64,000 bases of DNA from Phormidium tenue FACHB-1052 (GCF_014696675.1 NZ_JACJQN010000006.1:124001-188000); one strand, 5' to 3'; shown: positions 1 to 12,802, counted from the stretch's first letter. The notes: generated from the letters alone by a model not told the origin. Program-made: numbers and translations.

Positions 1-1466
1 TTGAGAAAGTCGATACGGGCCGCCAGCTCGTTGGTTTCAGCCGTCACCAGCGCTTCTTCTTGATCGATTAGCTGAAACAGCGTGTTGCTTCGCCCTAAGC
101 GAAACTGCTCTTGATCGGCAGCGAGCTGAAGGCGGGCGTTGAGGGTAGCCCGCTCGGCGGCGACCACCTGCCTGAGGCTCGACTGAGCTGAGCTGAGCCC
201 GGCGATAACATCGTTGCGAATTTCGTCTTGCAGCTGGGCTAGGGTATTGTCTTGCTGTTGCAGGGTGATGTCGCTAGCTACCCGGTTGGTTTCGGGCTGG
301 GGGTCGCCAAAGGTGCGGCTGGCCACTAGCCCCACAGCGCTGCGGGAGCGATCGCCCAGGGTGCCATCGGCAACGGCATCGAGCTGCCAGCGTAGGTTAT
401 CTTGAGCCACTAGCAGGTCGAGTTCTTGCTGCTGTCGCTGGAGTTGGGCCTGCCGGTAGTCGGTGCGCTGGTCTAGGGCCAGGATCACCAAGGCTTCTGG
501 CTGGTAGGTGGCAAGCTGGGCGGCAGCAGCAGTGAACAGCTCGGCAATGGTTTCTACCGATGCCACAAAGCGCAGGTTGCGATCGGTGCCGATGAGGTTG
601 AGTAGGGTGCTATTGGCCTGATCGAGCTGGTTTTGGGCATCGACTAGGCTGCGCTGGGCATCGGCTAGCGATCGCTCGGGTTCAAACAGGTCAATGGGAG
701 CCCGCCGCCCCGCCTCTACTAAAGCCTGCACAATGTCGAGCTGCTGCTGCCGCCGCTCCAAAGCCTGGGCCTGAATCTCGACCTTGGCCTGGGCGTTGAT
801 CAGGTTGTTATAGCTGAGAATGGCGGTGGTCAGGGTGTCGATGACGGTGCTGCGTAGGGCTAGCTGGTTACGAGTTTCGCTCAGGCGGGCCTGGTTGAGC
901 GGGGCTTCGTTGACAGCCGTGCCAAAGCCCCGCAGCAGGGGTTGGCTGACTCTAAATTGTAGGGGTGACCCATCCTCAAAGGGCGTTAGCCCCAGCTCAA
1001 AACTGGTGCCCAGACGAGTGGTGAGGGTGGTGTCGAGCCGCACCTGCTGGTCGAGGTCGGTGTCACTGCCCCCCAACAGAACTGAACCGGGAGTCGACTC
1101 GATGAAACCGCTATCGTCGGAGCGCCTGCGAGTGGCATCGACCCGCAGGGTTGGCGTTAGACGCGGGTTAAAGGTTTGCTCAGCGGCGGCGAGCTGCTGC
1201 CGCTGCACAATGCGCCCTAGGGCCTGGTTGCGCAACTCGCGGTTGCCCGCCAGAGTCAGGTTGAGCAAGTCGGGCAGGGTAAGCATGACTGGCTCAGATG
1301 TTTCATCCGGTGGTGAAACCAAGTCAGATTCTGAGGGAATCTCTACCAAGGGTTGCGATTCTGCTAGAGCTGGAGGAATGACTGCACCACCATGACCCAA
1401 CCCCAAGGCTACTCCTAACCAGACTAGGGCAATGTGCTGGCCAGCTAAGACTGGTAAGGTTGCCAT
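1..1466 (-). CDS. TolC-family outer membrane efflux protein (partial, 3' end outside window)
   Basis: The reverse strand is open from an ATG at 1466 to the window edge (488 codons), so the C-terminus is missing. The N-terminus has a hydrophobic stretch ending near an AxA-like site (PPALAES, about residues 25-35), consistent with a signal peptide, then an acidic linker and the start of a TolC repeat (MLTLPDLLNLTLA). The last visible residues, LFQLIDQEEALVTAETNELA, match the second TolC repeat, where these proteins form the outer-membrane barrel and periplasmic helical tunnel of type I secretion or efflux systems. A GAGGAG ribosome site lies 12-17 bases upstream. No inner-membrane or adaptor partner is visible, because its operon would continue beyond the left edge. 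The exported substrate cannot be inferred. Confidence 0.85.
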   Translation of the reverse strand, partial: MATLPVLAGQHIALVWLGVALGLGHGGAVIPPALAESQPLVEIPSESDLVSPPDETSEPVMLTLPDLLNLTLAGNRELRNQALGRIVQRQQLAAAEQTFNPRLTPTLRVDATRRRSDDSGFIESTPGSVLLGGSDTDLDQQVRLDTTLTTRLGTSFELGLTPFEDGSPLQFRVSQPLLRGFGTAVNEAPLNQARLSETRNQLALRSTVIDTLTTAILSYNNLINAQAKVEIQAQALERRQQQLDIVQALVEAGRRAPIDLFEPERSLADAQRSLVDAQNQLDQANSTLLNLIGTDRNLRFVASVETIAELFTAAAAQLATYQPEALVILALDQRTDYRQAQLQRQQQELDLLVAQDNLRWQLDAVADGTLGDRSRSAVGLVASRTFGDPQPETNRVASDITLQQQDNTLAQLQDEIRNDVIAGLSSAQSSLRQVVAAERATLNARLQLAADQEQFRLGRSNTLFQLIDQEEALVTAETNELAARIDFL

Positions 1467-1643
1467 ACATTTAGTCGTCTCCTCAACCTACGATCTAACG
1501 AAAATAGAACCGGCTCTCCTAGGATACCTATGCAGTGGTTGGAGAAGACTGCCAGCAGATGAGGCAGCGGAGCCGAAATCGCTCAAAGTTGATGCAGCTA
1601 TAACCAAATCACTTGATCAACGCTAGACGAGTGTTGATGCCTT

Positions 1644-1668
1644 CGCCGCCCCCCAGGCGGGGGCGGCG
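1644..1668. repeat. Perfect GC-rich inverted repeat (10-bp arms, 5-nt loop)
   Basis: Arms 1644-1653 (CGCCGCCCCC) and 1659-1663 plus 1664-1668 (GGGGGCGGCG) are exactly complementary around a 5-base loop. No T-tract follows on either strand, so it is not a standard intrinsic terminator. It lies between divergent genes; its role is unknown. Confidence 0.7.
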
Positions 1669-1758
1669 CTCAAAGTATCTGGACAGCCGGTAATCAGAAC
1701 AACGGGGGATGGCATGGGGTGGATAGGTGAGGGTCACGGGCATACACTTACATTTTTT

Positions 1759-1773
1759 AATGTCATTGACATT
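1759..1773. promoter_or_regulatory. Candidate operator: perfect palindrome AATGTCA-T-TGACATT
   Basis: Two 7-base arms are exactly inverted around one base. The right half contains the predicted -35 hexamer (TTGACA, 1766-1771) of the downstream merR-vwa operon. A protein bound here would block RNA polymerase, so negative autoregulation by the MerR-like protein is the simplest reading. This is inference from position; no homologous site was compared. Confidence 0.55.
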
Positions 1774-1795
1774 TTAATTTGCAAGTGACTATGAT
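1766..1795 (+). promoter_or_regulatory. Sigma70-type promoter of the merR-vwa operon
   Basis: TTGACA at 1766-1771 and TATGAT at 1790-1795 are separated by 18 bases. Transcription would start about 1802, which is the A of the first ATG, so the mRNA may be leaderless. No Shine-Dalgarno sequence precedes 1802. Confidence 0.5.
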
Positions 1796-1801
1796 GGGTC
1801 T

Positions 1802-2482
1802 ATGAGCATGTTGCAACAAATTGCCCAGCAACAGCCCGAGATGGTCTTAGATCGCTTCGTTGAGGTGACCAACGACCTACTGCCGCAGTTTTTGCCCGAC
1901 CAGGGTTCTGGTAATCGTGGGCAAGAGCCGGTCAACCCTCGGCTGGTGCGCCACTACACCACTCAGGGATGGTTAGATAAGCCCCTCAAGCAGGGGCGCG
2001 AAGCTCGGTATACCTACCGGCATCTACTGCAATTGTTGGTGCTGCGCCGCTTGCTAGCAGAGGGCTACAGCACCAGCTCCATCGGCAGCCTGATCGGCGG
2101 CCAGTCGGACGCGGCCTTGGAAAACATTTTGCAAGGAGGCGTTCACCTCAAAGTTGAGGCCGCGAACCCGGCGCTGGCGTTTTTGTCTCAAATTCGCGAT
2201 CGCCCCGCCATGTCCTCCCTCGACCGCTCGGCCTCGGCACAAAAGCAGTCAGCCATGCCAGGGTTGCAGGCCGCCCCTGATTCCCCGACCCCGGCAGCGC
2301 CCCCGTCCCAGTCCGCCTCATCGCCCCCCCAAACCTGGACTCGACTCGAAGTTCTCGACGGTCTAGAGCTCCACATTCGGCAAGACTTTGTAGCGCCATC
2401 TACCGCCCACGAACGGGACAGCCTGCTGCAACTGATTGCTGCCCATCTCGCCCACCTCAAATCCACCCAGAGGCCACCATGA
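1802..2482 (+). CDS. MerR-like HTH regulator preceding a VWA protein
   Basis: The 226-residue protein has a winged-helix MerR-type DNA-binding region at about residues 45-98 (NPRLVRHYTTQGWL, then a YTYRHLLQLLVLRRLL helix and a YSTSSIGSLI segment). An unusual ~44-residue N-terminal extension comes before it. Residues 130-180 are Ala/Pro/Ser-rich and look disordered; the C-terminus (ELHIRQDF...LLQLIAAHLAHL) looks helical. No metal-binding cysteines are present, so it is not a classical metal sensor. The start at 1802 coincides with the predicted transcription start; an ATG at 1808 is an alternative. Its stop overlaps the ATG of the vwa gene (ATGA, 2479-2482), so the two are probably translationally coupled. 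Function in gene control is inferred from the fold. Confidence 0.75.
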   Translation: MSMLQQIAQQQPEMVLDRFVEVTNDLLPQFLPDQGSGNRGQEPVNPRLVRHYTTQGWLDKPLKQGREARYTYRHLLQLLVLRRLLAEGYSTSSIGSLIGGQSDAALENILQGGVHLKVEAANPALAFLSQIRDRPAMSSLDRSASAQKQSAMPGLQAAPDSPTPAAPPSQSASSPPQTWTRLEVLDGLELHIRQDFVAPSTAHERDSLLQLIAAHLAHLKSTQRPP

Positions 2483-3753
2483 CCCAAGCCAAACCCGCTC
2501 TTCCCACTGTCGAATTGATTCCGCTCCACGGGGCGATCGTCACCCAGCAGCCCATGACCCTGGATGTGCTGGTGCGAATCACGCCCCCAGCCGTCACCCT
2601 CAAGGCCGATCGCGTGCCGCTCAACCTCAGCCTGGCAATCGATCGCTCTGGCTCCATGCAGGGGCAGAAAATGCATTATGCCCGCGAAGCCGCCCGCTTT
2701 GCGGTGGAGAATTTGCTGCCCTGCGATCGCATCAGCGTCGTCCTCTTCGATGACCGCATCGAAACCCTGGTGCCCAGCACCCTGGCCACCGACAAAAATA
2801 CCCTGCTCGAAAAGCTCAGCCACGTTCACTCGCGGGGCTCAACGGCCCTCCATGCCGGGTGGGTCGAGGGTGGGGTGCAGGTCAGCCAGTACCTCAACCC
2901 CGCCCAGCTCAACCGAGTAATTGTGCTCTCCGATGGATTGGCCAATGTGGGGGAAACTAGACCGGATGCGATCGCCAATGACGTCCACGGCCTGGCCCAG
3001 CGCGGCGTCAGCACCACCACCCTCGGCATCGGCAACGACTACAGTGAAGACCTGCTCGCCGCCATGGCCCGCAGCGGCGACGGCAACTTTTTCCACATCG
3101 AGTCTGCCGACCAGCTACCGACAATTTTTGAAACCGAGCTGTCGGGGCTGGCGGCCACCCTGGGCCAGCGCGTCAGTCTGGGCATTAAGCCAGGCAACGG
3201 CGTCACAGTGATGGACGTGCTGAATGACTTTGATATGACCGACACTCGGCGTTACAAACTGCCCAACCTGATGGTGGGGTCACAGGTTCAGGTAGTGGTG
3301 CGCTTGCAGGTGCCCGCCCTAGAGCGCAGCGACGAACTGATGCAGGTGCGCCTCGCCTGGGATGACGCGGAACAGCCCGGTCGGCAGGTGCTGCGGGCCG
3401 GGCTGGAGCTGCCCCTAGTCAACTCCGAGCAGTTCAGCGACTTCCCCGCCGATGCCTCGGTGCAGGAGCAGGTCGCCCTGCTGATGGCCGCCCGCGCCCG
3501 CCGCGAAGCCGTTCAGTACTCCGACCAGGGCAACTATGCCGCTGCTAGCCTGTCCCTAGCCAATGCCCGCGTCGCCATGGCCTGTATGGCCCCCAGCGAA
3601 GCCCTATTAGAAGAGCAATCCATTCTGGAAGATTTAGAGGCTGACTACCAGAGCGGCAACGTAGCCAGCGCCCGTAAAAAGGCGTTTTCACAGTCCTACA
3701 ACCTGTCGCGTACGGGGCAGTCTAAACCCCGCCGCTCCATGGATTCTAAATAA
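2479..3753 (+). CDS. VWA domain-containing protein
   Basis: This 424-residue protein has a von Willebrand factor A domain with an intact MIDAS metal-binding motif, D55-R-S57-G-S59 within SLAIDRSGSMQGQKM, a downstream Thr (GSTALHAGW) and a conserved Asp (VIVLSDGLANVGETRPD). The order vault/VWA-like N-terminus, VWA (about 48-225), then a beta-rich and a helical C-terminal segment resembles Mg2+-dependent adhesion or assembly-platform proteins of bacteria. No signal peptide or membrane helix is seen, so it is probably cytoplasmic. It overlaps the MerR-like gene by 4 bases, forming a two-gene operon. The cellular role is unknown; the pairing suggests a regulated complex-assembly function. Confidence 0.85.
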   Translation: MTQAKPALPTVELIPLHGAIVTQQPMTLDVLVRITPPAVTLKADRVPLNLSLAIDRSGSMQGQKMHYAREAARFAVENLLPCDRISVVLFDDRIETLVPSTLATDKNTLLEKLSHVHSRGSTALHAGWVEGGVQVSQYLNPAQLNRVIVLSDGLANVGETRPDAIANDVHGLAQRGVSTTTLGIGNDYSEDLLAAMARSGDGNFFHIESADQLPTIFETELSGLAATLGQRVSLGIKPGNGVTVMDVLNDFDMTDTRRYKLPNLMVGSQVQVVVRLQVPALERSDELMQVRLAWDDAEQPGRQVLRAGLELPLVNSEQFSDFPADASVQEQVALLMAARARREAVQYSDQGNYAAASLSLANARVAMACMAPSEALLEEQSILEDLEADYQSGNVASARKKAFSQSYNLSRTGQSKPRRSMDSK

Positions 3754-3766
3754 CTAGAAGAGCCAA

Positions 3767-3799
3767 AGATCCCTGGGTTCTTGAAGAACCCAGGGATCT
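3767..3799. terminator. Bidirectional terminator hairpin between vwa and htpG
   Basis: Arms 3767-3781 and 3785-3799 form a perfect 15-bp stem with a 3-base loop (TGA). It lies between the convergent stops of the VWA gene and htpG. No long T-tract follows either side, so efficiency is uncertain. Confidence 0.65.
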
Positions 3800-3819
3800 A
3801 GCTTCACAGAGTAACCTTC

Positions 3820-5799
3820 CTACCGCTCGGTCAACTTGGTTAGCAGCGTGTTCGATCGCTCCACAAAAGTCTTCATACCATCGGCATCAAAGCCCTTTTG
3901 GGCCATCAGCGCCGTGTCGTAGACCTGGTTGCAGATCATCCTGGCCAGATCGCCCGCCGGAGAGCTGCCGCCGTCGGCCCCAATAATTGTGCTCTGGCTC
4001 AGGCCCAGCAGGTTTTGAATCAGCGGGTGAGCGGTATTCACCATCAGCACGTGGTCGTCGGGGAACTGCATCTCCTGCTGCTGAATCATTGCCATGGTTT
4101 CCTGCATGCGGCGGGCTTCCTCGGGCAGCAGCACCATGGCCGGGGGCGCACCTTCGCCCTTCAACGCCTGGGGTTTGACGTTGACGCGGGGGCGGCTGAT
4201 CGCCTGCTCAAACATCTCCTTAATTTCGTCGTCGCGGGTTTTGTTGGTGGCCGGGTCAACAATTTCGCTCTGCTTTTCTTTGTCGAGCAGAGTGTCGTCG
4301 AGGTCAGCATCGACGCGCACAAATTTCACGTCAGAGTATTCCCGCTCCAGGGTAGGAATAAAGTGCGTGTCGATGAACGAATCCATGAACAGCAGTTCTA
4401 GGCTCTGGCTTTTGAACAGCTCGATGTAGGTGGCTTGGGAGACTTCGTCGGTGGCGTAAAAGACGCGGTTTTCGTGCTTGTCTTTGTTGCGCTCTAGGTA
4501 CTCACTCAGGGTGGTGTAGAAGTTTCCCTTGGCGTCGGTAGCGGGCTTAGCGGCATCAGAGACTTCCGACCAGGCATCCCCTTCGTCGGTTTGCACTTCG
4601 ACTTTGGGCGCTTCCTCAGCTTCGCCCAGTTTGGCGGTGGTGCGGAAGATCAGAATGTCTTTGACCTGCTCTTTGAACTTATCGTCGTTGAGGGAGCCAA
4701 ATTTGACGAAGTTGCCCAGGTCTTGCCAGCTAGCGATGTATTTGGCGGGGTCGTCACGATACAGCGCCTTGAGGCTGTCGCCCACTTTTTTGGCGATGTA
4801 GTCGGCGATGCGGCGCACGGTGCGATCGCCCTGCAAAAAGCTCCGGCTCACATTCAGCGGAATGTCGGTGCTGTCGATCACGCCGCGCAGGGGCAGCAGG
4901 AAGCGCGGCACCACCTCTTCGCAGTTGTCGGTGACAAACACCTGGTTACAGTAGAGCTTAATGCTGCTCTTGGTGATGTCGATATCGGGCTTGAGCTTGG
5001 GGAAGTAAAGAATGCCGTTGACCACGAAGGGGTAGTCGGTGTTGAGGTGAATCCACAACAGCGGGTCTTCCTGAAAAGGGTAGAGGTAGCGGTAGAACTC
5101 TAAATAGTCGTCGTCGGTGAGGCTGCTGGGCGACTGCTTCCAGGGGGCTTCGTGCTTGTTGACGACTTCGCCGTCGATCTTGATCGGCACCGGCATGAAG
5201 TCGCAGTAGGTTTTAATCAACTGCCGAATACGGGCCGGTTCGAGATATTCTTCTTCGCCCTCCATCAGGGTCAGGGTGATGGTGGTGCCGACGGTGGTGC
5301 GATCGGAGGCGCTCAGCTCAAACTGGGTCGAGCCGTCGCAGCTCCAATGCACGGCTTCGGCCCCGTCTTTGTAGGAGAGGGTATCGATCTCGACGGTGCT
5401 AGCCACCATAAATGACGAGTAAAAGCCCAGACCAAAGTGGCCAATGATCGGGTCAGCGGCAGCGCTGTCTTTATACTTAGTGATGAACTCTTCAGCGCTG
5501 GAGAAAGCCACCTGGTTGATGTACTGTTTTACCTCGTCGGCGGTCATGCCGATGCCGGTGTCGGCGATGCTGAGCGTCTTTTTGTCTTTATCGAATTTGA
5601 TTTCGATCTCGGGGGCGCTGATGTCGCCGGAGTATTCGCCCGATCGCGCCACCATAGAGAGCTTTTTGATGGCGTCAACGGCGTTGGAGACCAGCTCCCG
5701 TAAAAAAATTTCGTGCTCTGAGTAGAGCGCTTTTTTGATAATCGGAAAAATATTCTCGGTATGAATCGAGATATTACCCTGTTCCAGAATCGTCGTCAT
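3820..5799 (-). CDS. htpG: Chaperone protein HtpG (Hsp90 family)
   Basis: This is the bacterial Hsp90, an ATP-dependent dimeric chaperone of the cytosol, needed for heat and oxidative stress tolerance in cyanobacteria. The N-terminal GHKL ATPase motifs are intact: FLRELVSNAVDAI, ADTGIGM and GHFGLGFYSSFM. The middle domain (DYLEFYRYLYPF, SRSFLQGDRTVRRI) and C-terminal dimerisation domain are complete, giving 659 residues, near the family length. The start is placed at 5799 (MTTILEQGNISIHTENIFP), which matches cyanobacterial HtpG starts; an in-frame ATG 21 bases upstream (5820) would add MNHHRAA. No CIRCE-like operator was seen upstream. Confidence 0.95.
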   Translation of the reverse strand: MTTILEQGNISIHTENIFPIIKKALYSEHEIFLRELVSNAVDAIKKLSMVARSGEYSGDISAPEIEIKFDKDKKTLSIADTGIGMTADEVKQYINQVAFSSAEEFITKYKDSAAADPIIGHFGLGFYSSFMVASTVEIDTLSYKDGAEAVHWSCDGSTQFELSASDRTTVGTTITLTLMEGEEEYLEPARIRQLIKTYCDFMPVPIKIDGEVVNKHEAPWKQSPSSLTDDDYLEFYRYLYPFQEDPLLWIHLNTDYPFVVNGILYFPKLKPDIDITKSSIKLYCNQVFVTDNCEEVVPRFLLPLRGVIDSTDIPLNVSRSFLQGDRTVRRIADYIAKKVGDSLKALYRDDPAKYIASWQDLGNFVKFGSLNDDKFKEQVKDILIFRTTAKLGEAEEAPKVEVQTDEGDAWSEVSDAAKPATDAKGNFYTTLSEYLERNKDKHENRVFYATDEVSQATYIELFKSQSLELLFMDSFIDTHFIPTLEREYSDVKFVRVDADLDDTLLDKEKQSEIVDPATNKTRDDEIKEMFEQAISRPRVNVKPQALKGEGAPPAMVLLPEEARRMQETMAMIQQQEMQFPDDHVLMVNTAHPLIQNLLGLSQSTIIGADGGSSPAGDLARMICNQVYDTALMAQKGFDADGMKTFVERSNTLLTKLTER

Positions 5800-6865
5800 G
5801 GCGGCTCGGTGGTGATTCAACTATGGGTTACCTAAGGGCAATTTTTGACTGAGACGACAAATTTTACAAGCGGCGATTTCTGTACTCAGAGGTTCGGTTG
5901 CCCCTACTCAGCAGGCCAGAGAGAATTTAAATTAACCGCTGAAATCTAACGTTGATGCTGGTTCAGCCCGCGCAGTGCAGGCTCCATCATCTAGCGCCTG
6001 GGCAAGGGATCAGATGCTTTACCAGGGCGGCTGATGACCTCAACTCGGGCCTGAATCACTAGCCCGCCGGCGAGGGAAAAATGTCGCCGCTGTAGCTTTA
6101 GTCCATCCAGAGCACTTGGATCCGCTCCAAACGCATGGCATGCTCTTTTACCAACGCCAATGAGCATCTAGCCTGCGGAGCGTTCATGGCGTTGGCTTGC
6201 GTCACGACAACTTTCAGAACTTGTCCCAGCTACCTACTAGCACATGGCGCTGGCGGCCTTCCATGCCTGCTGTCGTAACCGTATACTTCCTCCTTATTAC
6301 TGCTAGTTTTCACTAACTGTTGTGATTCGCTTCTCAGCTATTGAGCGACGATTACAAGGGCCAAATTTTGACCAAGGGGGCGATCGCGGCTACTCATAAT
6401 CAGAGTGACTCTTGTCATTGACCTCTGTCTATTTCGACTCGGCAACTACTTCTAGAAAGAAGGGAAATAACTAAAAAGTTAGTTTTGGTGACAACTCGCT
6501 GCCCTAATTCTGTCCTAGGTTGAGCTGACTTAAACTTCTCTTGTCGGCGGCAAAAGCTAGTAAAAAAACGTCACTTCAAAGACTTGATTAAACAGTAAAG
6601 CTAGGCATTGAGCTAGCAGGTTAAGAAAAGTAAGGATGTATACCGAATTTAGGCCCAAACAGCGTTCACTTGAGGATATCACTTGACGTCGGCTGATGCT
6701 TAGTCAGCTAACTGCGGTTGCCAAGAGGGTTTAGTCATCGGTTGGGAACCCTAAGATCGTCGGTAGCGGCGCTGACAGACCCAAGGCTAGCATCACAAAC
6801 CCCAAGGGTCTCAAGCGTAAACTTAGATGCAGCCCTATCAGCATGGATAACAGCAACCAAGAACC
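5800..6865. other. Long intergenic region without recognised genes
   Basis: About 1,066 bases between htpG (leftward) and a hybrid kinase (rightward). Every reading frame is frequently interrupted, and short open stretches do not look like proteins. One 9-bp inverted repeat is visible (CCAACGCCA at 6151-6159, TGGCGTTGG at 6187-6195) and one HIP1-like site near 6381. It must contain the htpG promoter and that of the kinase gene. A structured RNA or degraded gene is possible but not demonstrable by eye. Confidence 0.5.
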
Positions 6866-9902
<3,037 letters not shown>

Positions 9903-9919
<17 letters not shown>

Positions 9920-12107
9920 CCCCAAACCCATTATTTTGGTCGTCGATGACATTCCCGACAATCTGCATCTGCTGACTCGGGAGCTGGGGGAGCAGGCCTA
10001 CGAAACGCGGGGCGTGCTGACCGGAGCCATGGCCCTGATGGTGGCGCGTTCAACCCCCATCGACTTGATTTTGCTCGACATTATGCTGCCCGACACCGAC
10101 GGCTATACCGTCTGCAAAACCCTCAAGGCTGACCCCGCCACCCGCGATATTCCGGTAATTTTTATCAGCGCCCTCGACGAAGCCCTCGACAAGGTCAAAG
10201 CTTTTGCGGTGGGCGGCGTCGACTATATTTCTAAGCCGTTTAAAACCGCCGAAGTGATGGCTCGGGTAAACACCCAGCTCAGTCTGCGGCGGGCCCAGCT
10301 CCAGCTCCAGCAGTTTAACCAATCCCTAGAGCACCAAGTGCAGCAGCGCACCGCCGAGCTGGCAGCGGTGAACCAATCGCTGATCACCGAAATTCAGGTG
10401 CGACAGCAGGCTGAGCAAGATCTGCGCAGCAGTGAAATTCGCTATCGACTGATTGCCGACAACATGAGTGATTTGGTTTGTCTGCACAACACCCAGGGAG
10501 AGTTTTTATACGTCAGCCCGTCGGCCCAAGCCCTGCTGGGCTATGGTGCCGCCGATCTAGTCGGCAAGCGGCTCCAAGATTTTTGCCACCCAGCCGACAG
10601 CCACTGCATTCAGTTCCAGTTTCAGCCCTTGTCGGGGCAGGCCGAATCGAGCCCTAGCTGCTATCGGTTTCGGTGTCAGTCGGGCCGTCACATCTGGCTC
10701 GAAACCCTGGCTAAGCCAGTGATCGATGACGCGGGCGTGGTTACGGGGATTGTCACCAGCTCGCGGGATGTCAGCCGCCGGGTCGAAGTCGAACAGCAGT
10801 TGCGCTACGATGCCCTGCACGATGCCCTCACCCACCTGCCCAACCGCGACTGGTTGGCCAAACGCCTGGAGCTGGAGCTAATGCAGTGCAGCTGGTATGG
10901 CGGCGATCGCTTTGGCCTGCTGATGATTGACCTCGATCGCTTCAAGGCAGTCAACGACAGCCTGGGCCACCTGCTCGGCGACAAGCTGTTGGTGGCCGTG
11001 GCCAATTTGCTAAAAGCCTGCGTTCACAATATCAATATGGTGTCGCGCTGGGGCGGCGACGAGTTTGTCATTTTCCTCGATAAAATTACCGACACCGCCG
11101 AGGTCATTCAGGTAGCCGATCGCATTCAGACTATGCTCGAAGCCCCCATCACCCTCGATGGCAAAATCATCTTTACTTCGGTCAGCATCGGCATTTTGAT
11201 TGGCGACGGCTCCTACGCCAACAGCAACGACATTTTTAGGGATGTGGATATCGCCCTCTATCGGGCCAAGGAGCTGGGTCGCAACCGTTACGAAATCTTT
11301 GGCTTTGAGATGTATCAAGAGGCGATCGCGCGGCTCAACCTCGAAAACGATCTGCGTCTCGCCATCAAACAACAGAACTTTGTGGTGCACTATCAGCCGA
11401 TTGTGTCGCTCGAGACGCGATCGCTGCTGGGGTTTGAGGCTCTGGCCCGGTGGCAGCACCCCGACCGAGGGCTGATCATGCCCAGTGAATTTATCGATCT
11501 AGCCGAAGACACGGGGCTGATTAAACCCCTCGGCGGGCAAATTTTGCGCCAGGTGTGCGAAACCATCGCCCAGTGGAGCGCCGCCCACTATTTAGACGAT
11601 GGCTTTCAGGTCAGCGTCAATGTGTCGGGGCAGCAGTTTCGCGACCCGGTGTTTATTCAAACCGTCGATCAGATTTTGACCGACACCGGAGTAGCGGGTC
11701 ACTGGCTCAAGTTTGAAATCACCGAGCGCATTTTGCTAGAGCAGTCCGAGAGCATTGCCTATACCCTGGCCGCAATTCGCGGTCGAGGCATTCAGCTCAG
11801 CATTGACGACTTTGGCACCGGCTACTCGTCCCTGCGCTACCTCAGCCAGTTTTCGGTGCAAACCCTCAAGATCGATCGCTCCTTTGTCAACCAAATGCAG
11901 CCCACCCGCCAGGGCATTGTGCAGGCCATCATCGATCTGGCCCACAACCTGGAAATGACCTGTATTGCCGAAGGGGTCGAAACCGAGTTGCAGCTTACCC
12001 AGCTACTCACCCTGGGGTGTGAGGCGGCCCAGGGTTATTTTTTCGCTCGTCCCCTGCCTGTAGAGGCGGCGACTCAGATGCTCCAGGGCGATCGCCGGTT
12101 GCCGTAG
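9903..12107 (+). CDS. Response regulator with PAS, GGDEF and EAL domains (c-di-GMP turnover)
   Basis: The domain order is an N-terminal receiver ([13 protein letters not shown], phospho-acceptor in [14 protein letters not shown]), a coiled coil, PAS (about 170-290, [20 protein letters not shown]), GGDEF and EAL. The cyclase motif ([12 protein letters not shown]) and the phosphodiesterase motifs ([31 protein letters not shown]) are intact, so both c-di-GMP synthesis and breakdown are possible; which dominates cannot be told. The start at 9903 ([16 protein letters not shown]) is preferred to an in-frame ATG at 9870 because the receiver domain begins there. It overlaps the upstream hybrid kinase gene, its likely phosphodonor. 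Confidence 0.9.
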
Positions 12108-12110
12108 CCC

Positions 12111-12707
12111 CTAGCCGGGGCGCTTGGGCCAGCTATTGGCGCGAATATTTTGGGCGGCTAAGTCCACCGTTTCGGCAATACGGCGATGCCGCGTTTCGGC
12201 CCGCTTGGCACTGGCAATCCATTCCAAAATGCCCCGCTTGGCCGAACGCGGAAACGCCTCAAAATTAGCCTTGGCGAGGTCATTCTCCCGAAAAGCCGCC
12301 GCCAGATCCGCTGGCACCTCCAGACGCTCGATCGCGTCCAACAACTCCCACGATCCATCCAGTTTCGCCGCCTCAATTTTTGCTAACCCCAGCGGCATCA
12401 TCACCCCCGCCTCGGTCAGGGCGGCAATTCGCCGTTTGTTGAGCGCCGACCAGCCGGTACCGGGCTGGCGCGGAGCCATCCACAGCATGGTGCGATCGTC
12501 GTCAAGCTTGTTGCCCTTGCTGTCGATCCAGCCAAAACACAGCGCTTCTTCGACCACCTCATCGTAGGAAACGTAGGGCCGACCCGACCGTTTCTTGTAG
12601 GTGATCAGCCAGATGCCTGCGGGGCGGGTGTGGTTCGCCGCTAGCCACTCGCGCCACTCCGCCCGACTTTCAACCTGCACAGAATTTTCAGGAACTTCAA
12701 TCGCCAT
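12111..12707 (-). CDS. YdeI/OmpD-associated family protein
   Basis: This is a 198-residue protein of the YdeI/OmdA family, sometimes annotated as bacteriocin-protection proteins. Recognisable segments are the N-terminal RAEWREWLAANHTRPAGIWL, the motif VVEEALCFGWIDSKGNKLDD, and the C-terminal helical part with SAKRGILEWIASAKRAETR. The family has no firmly established biochemical role; some members are linked to polymyxin or bacteriocin resistance. The ATG at 12707 (MAIEVPEN) is chosen over a GTG pair just upstream. Its stop lies only 3 bases from the stop of the convergent GGDEF/EAL gene. Confidence 0.8.
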   Translation of the reverse strand: MAIEVPENSVQVESRAEWREWLAANHTRPAGIWLITYKKRSGRPYVSYDEVVEEALCFGWIDSKGNKLDDDRTMLWMAPRQPGTGWSALNKRRIAALTEAGVMMPLGLAKIEAAKLDGSWELLDAIERLEVPADLAAAFRENDLAKANFEAFPRSAKRGILEWIASAKRAETRHRRIAETVDLAAQNIRANSWPKRPG

Positions 12708-12802
12708 CACCACAGGAGCAATTAAGTTGGCCTAATCCCTCAAACCCCACCCGTCCACAGCCCAAACGACCCCATCTTCCCCATCTCCCCACCCCCGACT
12801 CC

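Larger units (their letters stand above)
1467..1801. other. Divergent intergenic region between tolC-like and merR-like genes
   Basis: About 335 bases separate the two divergent genes. It holds a GC-rich hairpin (1644-1668) and the palindrome/promoter of the merR-vwa operon (1759-1795), listed separately. No protein-coding pattern is seen in either strand. Confidence 0.6.

Noticed and set aside
4591..5103. Long open frames opposite htpG
   Set aside because: They are shadows of the GC-rich htpG coding strand, which has all Hsp90 motifs.
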